A stretch of 64,000 bases of DNA from Diadophis punctatus similis. Its lineage: Eukaryota > Chordata > Lepidosauria > Squamata > Dipsadidae. The first letter of the stretch is position 1. Each line of letters begins with the position of its first letter. The notes under the pieces were generated by a model that saw only the letters and a list, made by a program, of their open reading frames with translations, was not told the DNA's origin and made no database searches. The translations under genes were made by a program, and so were the position numbers. The stretch lies in contig JALIGW010000001.1 in NCBI GenBank assembly GCA_023053685.1, positions 163,304,547-163,368,546 of the forward strand, in the 5' to 3' direction. Positions 42,101 to 50,488 of this stretch are shown one piece after another.

Positions 42101-45100
42101 AAGTCAGGCAAGTGGCATAGAAAATCTACACCTCCCCCCTTCATTGAAGAACAGCCTGGCACTTCTAGGAAAGACCCTAATAGGTTCAAGGAACGCTGGG
42201 ATAAACCCAGAGCATCGAAAGGTACAGAACGCGCTGAGCATTGTAGGGACAGGGCACTACAAAAAATCTGCGCCCAGTCCGCTATCACACTTTCTGCCAC
42301 TGCTCCTCTCCAGGGGGTAGGGGACCCCACTGCCAGACGGCATCCCTCGGCCCCTTCTCTGGGACCATCGGGAGAGCAATTATCTCTGGATAACCCAGAC
42401 CTGGCCATCAATAACCCAGATATCGGGGGTACTGCTGGGCCAAACCCGCTTCCAATGGCATCCTCAGGCGCAGCTCCTTCAGGGACCGCAGCCACAACCT
42501 CATCATCCGGGGTTGGGGCCACAATCAACTTAGAAGCTGCCCCCATGGATCCCTCTAACATACAGACAATGATTGCCGAAGCCATTAGGCAAGGCATTGC
42601 AGTAGGTCTGCACCAATTCAGCCGGCTGCCCTAAGTGGTGTCAGAGCTCTCACACTCGTCTCTATAAGCCCCAGAGCAAGCCAGTCCCAGCTCCAGGTTC
42701 CAGTTTCTGGAGCGCTGCTCATCGGCTTCTTCAATTGGCAGCCAATCACATCTGTCAGTTGAGGAAGAGCGCAGAGACCTTGATCTTTCCAATGATGAGG
42801 GTGTCACTCCGGATCACCCTAGTCCCTCAAATCTGTTTCAACCAGGCCTGTTCAAGTCATTATTGTTTAAAGCCAAGAATTCGGCCAGCCTTGGTCCGCC
42901 TCCAGCTCCGTCATCGGATCCTTCATCCAGCTACACCGACCCATTGTTTGCTGAATACACTCCAGAGGCTGAGGTCATACCATCACCTCAAATCTTTGTG
43001 GACACAGTCCAGCATCAGTGACAGACTCCTGCTTCTGGCCCTACCCCATCTGCGGCTGACAGGAGATTTTTCAATGTTGGGTTGGAGCTGGCTCACATCT
43101 TCCAGATTCCATCACTAGATCCCCCGATAGGGGCTCTACACCCCCACCACCACCATGCCAGGGGACCCGGAAGAACTACTAAAACAGGAGGACAGGAGGA
43201 CGGAGCAGGTGCTCCAAAAAGTGCACCAGGCGGTAGCCTGGGCAGACTGGGCGTCCACAACGGCATCCTTTTTCACACGTACATCGCTAATCTGGCTGCG
43301 CCAACTACAGACCGAGTTCCTGCTTCGGACCTTAGAGCCCAACAGGACATAAATAAACTACTGGCATTGGCCCAATTCTCCACGGATGCCACCCTGCAAG
43401 TAAACAGATACGTGGCTCGACGTATGCATTGGCTCAGACAGTGGCAGGCAGACACCCACCATAAATGGTGCCTGGCCTCAGCACCATTCCAGGATCAACA
43501 TCTTTTTGGGCAGGCCCTGGACCCAATTCTTGTTGAGACCAGGGACAAGAGGAAGGTCCTCCTGGCCTTCTCTAGGAAGGGCACCTTCAGAGCAGTCCCC
43601 TACCCCTGGCGGTCATTTCAAGCACCTGACCAGGGCTCCAGATTTCCCAGGGCCCAAGATCAGTATGAGTCTCGGCAGAGGCAGCTCCCAGATAGGCCAG
43701 GCAGGGGGAGACAGTTCTAGCGGCCCTTTCAGGGTGGAGGAAGTCGGCCCTTTCATCGCTCCAAGTGATCCAGAGTCCAATCCTCCCATCAGGGGATGTC
43801 TGGGCCTTTATGCAGATAGGTGGGAGGAAATAACATCGGATCTGTGGGTCAGGGAGATTGTACATTTAGGCCTCTCCCTAGAATTTCTCTCCATGCCCCC
43901 GAGGTTTTTTATCAAATGCCCTGTATCCAAAAATGCCACCAAAAAGGCTCTCATGGATTCCACTGTTCAGCACCTGCTGGATATTAGAGCCATCCAAAGG
44001 GTACCAGAGGTCCAGATAGGGCAGGGTTCTACTCCATTCTTTTTGTAGTTCCCAAAGCCTCAGGGCGGGTGGAGGGCTATTTGGACCTTAAACGTTTGAA
44101 CCGTCACATTTGATATCAACAGTTCAAAATGCACTCCCTACAGACGATCCTTGGAAGCATTCTTCAGGGCGACTTGCCTCCTATATGCGTTCCCTCGCCT
44201 ACCTCTCCTCCCCAAAGTCATCCAGAAGGTTCTGGAGGAGAGGGCAGAGGTTCTGCTCCTGGCTCCGCATTGGCCCAGGAGGGCCTGGTTTGCCGACCTG
44301 AGGGCGCTTTCGGTGGCACCGCCCTGGAGGATTCCTCAGAGCGAGTCCTCCCTCAGCCAGGGGGTGTTGGTACATCCGGAACCCCCGGTGGTACCAATTG
44401 ACTGCCTGGCGCTTGAGCGGGGCACTCTGAGGAGGCAGAACTTTTCTTCCAGGGTTATCTCCACCATCCAGGCCTCTAGGAGACCTTCCATGGACAGCAT
44501 ATACTCTGCGACCTGGAAGATGTTCTGTGCCTGATTCTCTAAGGAGAATTACTCCCCTATGCAGATTCCAATAGCGAAGCTCCTAGACTTCCTTCAAGAA
44601 GGGTTGGATAAGGGGCCATCACCAAACACCATTAAAAGACAGGTGGCGGTTCTGTCTTCTGTACTATCTTGCGAAGTGCTGGAATCTCTCTCTCAGCACC
44701 CTACTGTCTGCTGCTTTTTAAAGGGGGCATCAAACCTATCCCCTCCTGTGATCCACAGATACCCCACCTGGGACCTGTCTAATACCTTAACTCCCTAACA
44801 GGGTCACCATACGAACCCTTGCGGTCAGCCAGCCTACATTATTTGACTTGGGAGGTGACTTTCCTGGTGGCTATCACCTCTGCCAGGAGGATTTCTGAAT
44901 TAACGGCCCTCTCGGTCTGCGAGGACCTCTGTGCATTTCATACACACAGAGTCATTCTTTACTTGGATCCCTCATTTATTCCAAAAATAAACTCCTGGTT
45001 TCACCAGGCGCAGGAATTCATACTCCCAAATTTTTGCCCCAACCCAATCTACCCTCTCAAACATAAATGGCATACCTTGGACGTATGGAGGGCCCTCCGC

Positions 45101-48100
45101 ATTTATGTCAAGAGAACCTCTCCACTATGGAAGATGGAGGCCAGTTTCAACCTACCTCCTTGGGGCACAAGGTGACACCGCCAATGGTAGGCAGGTGGAT
45201 TAGGTGTACAATCGCCAAAGCATACGACCTTCAATCACTGCCTCGGCCTGCTCGCATTACGGCACATTCTCGGAGTGCAGTGACAGGCGGCTTGGGCAAC
45301 ACAAGCATCACTTGAGGAGGTCTGCAGGGCGGCGACTTGGGCCTCACCTTCGCAGTTTGTGCGCCACTACAGGCTGGACACCTTTGCATCGGCTGAAGTG
45401 GTATTTGGACGCTGGGTCCTACAGAGAGTCCATGTAGGGAGAGGCACTTCAGACCAGACCAGTGCCCACCCATAGGACAGCCAGCTTTGGTATGTCCCAT
45501 TCCTGGATGCTAGCTCCACCCACTATGGAGAAGGGGCGTTGGTCTTACCTAATACGCTCCTTCTCGTAGGGTGGAGCTAGCATCCAGCCCCACCCAAAGA
45601 CTTCCTGGTCCATGTGAGATGACAGTGTTCTTACTGTTGATGGATTCGTGTCTGATGGGAGAACCTTTTGAGACATCGCCATGTCGAGTCTATTCTTCGG
45701 CTTCGTCGTAGCTGGGAGTCCCGGTATAGAGGCGGAGCTTCTCAACTTTAACAGACTCAGTCCTACATGCTGATTGGATGAGGTCAACCCATTCCTGGAT
45801 GTTAGCTCCACCCTACAAGAAGGATCGTATCAGGTAAGACCAACGCCCCTTTTTATTGTTCTACCATACTTTGTTGAGAAGTTATGAGGCATCATGATCA
45901 TTAGACACACCCTTCCTTGTAGGCAAATATACTCGCCTGTGTATAAATTTTTATTGTGAAATATCTTGAAAACTTTAGTCAACCAGCACCTTTATCACCT
46001 GCTTTCTAATTCATTTAATCAAAATATGGAAAATTAACACATTTATCTCAGAGGTTGATAATTTCCCAAAATTTGTAGACCAGTGTTATTTATATTTAAA
46101 TATCAGTCCTCGACTTAAACCACAATTGGGTCAAGAATTTTTGTTGGAAGTCAGGGTAGTCATAAAAATGAATCATGACATGTCAGTCAGACCCAATTTT
46201 ATAACCATTTTACCATGGTCATTAAGCCTCCCTAATGGATATTTTTTTCTGTTTTTTGCCAGAAACTAACTAAACAGGTTTGCAGATCATGATCACATGA
46301 CCGCATGATGTTGCAACTGGTCAAAAATGCAAGCCTGTTGCTAAGTGCCAGCATTGTGATAATATGACCATAGAAGTGGTGCAATGGTCTCATAATTTTG
46401 AGTACTGGTCATAAAGTACTTTTTCTGTGGGCTGGAATCTATCCAGAGCCCTGTAGCTTAAATATAATAATACCTATATCATTAAAAAGGGGCAAGGAAA
46501 ATCCCAAGAATTAGTGACCAATCAGCCTTGTAAAATATTCCTATTAAATTTTATGTCAAGACAGTATTAGACAAACTGGAAGACTGGATAGAGACTAACA
46601 AGATTACTTATAATGAACAAATAGATTTCAGGAAAGGTCAAAGCATGTTTGACAACTGTCAAGTTTTGTTTTTATGTTGCTTCTAAATACAAGAACAGTA
46701 CCACACAACATTTGAATGTAGCAACTACTAATTTGACTGCATACTTTGACTCAGTAGAAGTAGGTTATTGATGAAATTAGATAATATTAGCATAGATAAG
46801 CATCTACTGTATCTGTAGCAGCAGTTCTTTTCAGTTATATTTACCAGAATGAAGGAAGTTTATGTAGATTGCTCACTGAAGCAATATCAACAAAATAAGG
46901 AGTAAAGCAAAGGCTGAATCCTTACACCAATATTGTTTATTACTTACACACACACTTCATTCCCTCATATATTAGCTTCTCTAGGTTCTTAGAAAGTTTC
47001 CATTTTATCCCATACTGGTAATATAGTTATACTCTCAATAACAAGAGTTGAGTTGAAAGAATGTTTAAAAAGCTAGGGCATTGCAGGTAGTCCTCGTTTA
47101 GTAATCACAATTTGGGGCTGATAATGCAGTTAAGCAAAGCAGTCACTAAGTGAAACTGCGCTTTCCTTTGCTTTACAGATCTGCAGAGGTCATAAATGTG
47201 AGCATTAGTACTTTTTCATTGCTGTCATAACTGTGAACAGTTGTTAAACAAGGGCTATCTATACGTGCGTATAAATGTATATAGATATATAGCATGTGTA
47301 CATACAGTATATCTTTACCTCATGAAGTGGTATGATATGTTCAATGGAGTATTCATGCAGGCTGAATAGCCATCTCTCCAAATTGTTTTAGCAGTTCTAC
47401 GCTGAGCAGGAAATTTGACTACATGACCTTTGAGATCTCTTCTAACCACTATAATTTTACACAGTGAAAGAGTTCACTATTATACATAGTGAAAGAGCAC
47501 AATCCTTCACTGAATTAGAAATGATAAAAGAAGTTTTTGGACAGCTGTTACATTTTAACATTTGAGAAGGAAAGGATCAAGTAGTAAGAAACTTACTTAA
47601 AAGAATAAAGCATTGGCTTGGCATTAATTAAAGTGGGATGCCTTCCAACATAGTATCAATATTTGCCACACCTGTTCCAAACCATGTTCCAAACTAGTTT
47701 ATGGTCCTAGAGCAAATTCTTGCTTATTCAGTGATCATGTGCATATCTCATATTAAGTCTAAAAAACTAGCACATTATTAATGACAGTGCGATACGTGAC
47801 TCAATTTCTAAAAAACTGCAACTTAATGTAAGCTGGTGGGTAGATGATGAAGCCTGAAAATTTATTTGTTGTGTAAAATGAATATACATTTAGTAATTTG
47901 TTTTAGGACACTGGGGAGGAAGGATGGTGGAGAGGCATTCTTAATGGCAAAGAAGGAGTTTTTCCAGATAACTTTGCAGTTCAGATTCATGAATCTGATA
48001 AAGATTTTTCTGTAAGTACTTATTGCAGTTTTTACAAAGTTTTAGCTTTTCTTTAAAAAGCTGGTTTAATAATCAAGTAGTGTGTTTTATAGATTCATAT

Positions 48101-50428
48101 ATATGTGTCCCAGGCTTTTTTCATAATTCAACATTCCATTTTCCTCGTTTAATTATTTTGGCCCTGCAATTGTACTGTTAATATAGCATTGCCATAACAA
48201 TGGAGCTCTTTGGAGAAATCTTATTTGGGTGACATAATGGTCCAGTCGTTATCATGTGGCCTAACCTTTCTCGTAGACCTGTTATGAAGAGCAATGAAGT
48301 GATCTTGGAAGATGGGATTGAGACAAACACTATTACTACCACTGTTCAGCACTTCAAGTTCAGTCTCCAAAAATTGCTTCAGAATGTGCAGGGCCATGGG
48401 TGCAACCCTTATCTTCAACTTCTAAAAACAAATGCTCTTAATCTTAAATCATACATCTGCACTGCTTTGAGGTCATGTAGACAGATGTTATATTTGCACT
48501 TCTATCACTCTGAAGCTTCTTTTGGAAATGTGAACCCAAAATGATGTATACCTATAATAATGTTAGCACTTTCATTTTTGGCTCTGAAATATTTTTAATT
48601 CAAATAAAGATCCTGGCTTGGGTCCTTAAAACCCTCAGCAAAATTAAACTTATAAAAATCTAAATTTTCTTCCTGCTAGTTAGCCATATGTTATTCTTGA
48701 ACTGCGTGTTTGGGTTATCAGAAGGTGTGACTAGGGATTACGGAAATATTTCTAAAGCATACAGAACAATGTATATGTCAACTTGCAAAGATTTCAAGTT
48801 GCCATGAAAAGAAGGGGGGGGGGAACTGGAGGAGGGCTAATTGCCCTAACTATAAATGCATTCCACAAATGTTTCTTTTACTGATTGTGTCCTAGGCTAC
48901 CGGAATCAGAAGGAGGGGGTGGGGGTCACAACCTGCCAATGTGATTAATTGGAGAATGTGATTTATGACATGGCCAATGAGAAGGGGGGAAACAGGGTCA
49001 TGATGACATGCAGCCCATGTGAACTCAGTTCCGGCTGCAACAGAGTATTGCCGAGATGTCGCTTTTAATAAATCTTTCTATTTCTTTTGGACTTTGTCTC
49101 ATGGCTCCTGAATTAATTAGATTGTCTTTCGGAAACTTCACAGTATATATGTAAAGAATAAGTAAATGCAGCTTGTACTAGTGATGAGAAATATTTGGGA
49201 AAAGTGTTACCATGCCCATTGTATACTCGGAATTCTATGAATGACTTTAACAAACTTACAAAATAGATTCCTGAGCAAATTTTGACAGGTATTCCAGAGA
49301 CAGGTGGTAGACTAGGAATAAAGGAAAAATAATAAAATCAGAGTGACGTTCAGGGTAATATCATCCAGGACCTGGTATCAATACTAATTAAGTGTTTATA
49401 AGCAATCTAAAGTTAGAGATACCAAATTGTTCAAGATTGTAAAAAATAGAATTGCTAAGTGAAAAACGTTGTCTTCAAATTCTTGATCTTTTGATCAGTC
49501 TAACTCGTTGAATTTCTTAATTGTATTTCACCAGCAAATTGTAAACAAGGCCCAGGAAATGTTCTGAATGTTGTGTTACAAGGTGTTTTTTTTAAAAAAA
49601 TATTCAGATGGGTTTCTAGTTGTTATTTTAGATACAATTCAGTGAACTTGAAAAATTGGGTTCATTGTTGTTTTGTTCCCGGATGGCTACCAATTTTTTC
49701 TATTATCTTTGTATGTCAATTGCACCTTTTTCTGGAAAGTATAGCTAACAATATTCACCTGTATATTAACCTTACCTTCACAGATACTCTCTTACTTCCA
49801 AATAAGTAGTAATAAAACTTCTGTTTATGGAGAATAAGAGATTTCTGAGAAAGAGGAGTCTCCTTTGGCAAGATGGATGATAGTTTTGATAGATAAACAA
49901 ATAAAATAGAGGAGAAAGAGAATTAGTTGGTTATTCCCCCTGCCTTCTCTGCTTCTTCTTCTTCTTTCTCAGCAATCATTTTCCTGATCATTTTCGAAAA
50001 CTTTGGTCTGCCTAAGATTTGTAATCCTTGCACCAGTAACTTATAGACAGTACAATTGAGTGCTTAGTATGCCTGTTTTCTTCTGGGTCTTAATTCAAGA
50101 AAATACTTGGCATGAATATTAGTTATTTATATTTTGTCCTCTTTGCAGAAGCCAAAGAAGCCACCACCTCCTGCAAAAAATCAAGGTATGTAAGATAGGG
50201 TTTTATTAGACCATAATTGCAAAAGAGAGTGTAGTTGATTGGAAATTATTAATAATTGTCTCAATCAAAATGATGGTTTGTTTTTTTAAAATTTTGTAAT
50301 CATTTTAAAGTGTTTATTATTGTGTTTTACTGATTGTTCTTTTCTTATGCTGTACGCCGCCCTGAGTCCTGCGGGAGTTGGGCGGCTTATAAGAACAACT
50401 AATAAACAAACAAACAAACAAACAAACA

Positions 50429-50488
<60 letters not shown>

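Larger units (their letters stand above)
40995..45849 (+). mobile_element. DIRS-type tyrosine-recombinase retrotransposon (defective)
   Basis: The left end (about 40995-41125) and right end (about 45711-45849) are inverted repeats sharing GGTGGAGCTAGCATCCAGGA, GACTGAGTCTGTTAAAGTTG and CGGGACTCCCAGCTACGAC. At about 45495-45590 an internal complementary region joins the inverse of the left tip (CCACTATGGAGAA) to the inverse of the right tip (GGGGCGTTGGTCTTACCT), the hallmark of DIRS replication through a circle. Between the ends lie a gag-like ORF, an RT start, a truncated connector and a tyrosine recombinase. Most of the RT / RNase H core is deleted and frames are broken, so it is nonautonomous. 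Confidence 0.88.
40285..46085 (-). mobile_element. DNA transposon with CACTG termini (host of the DIRS insertion)
   Basis: Termini CACTGGTCTACAATGAGAAA (left) and the inverse of CACTGGTCTACAAATTTTGG (right) are inverted repeats. Diverged similarity extends inward for about 200 bases: GGCTCCATAACTTTTCTGCA near 40450 against the inverse of GCCTCATAACTTCTCAACAA near 45890. Both flanks are TTA (40282-40284 and 46086-46088), a 3-bp target duplication. The CACTG end plus 3-bp duplication suggests CACTA/CMC-like, as inference. The strand given is that of the ORF fragment. Without the DIRS insertion the element is about 0.95 kb. Confidence 0.72.

Noticed and set aside
42004..42597. 197-codon minus-strand ORF inside the DIRS element
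   Set aside because: It lies exactly opposite the gag-like frame, has no recognisable domain and is a reading-frame shadow.
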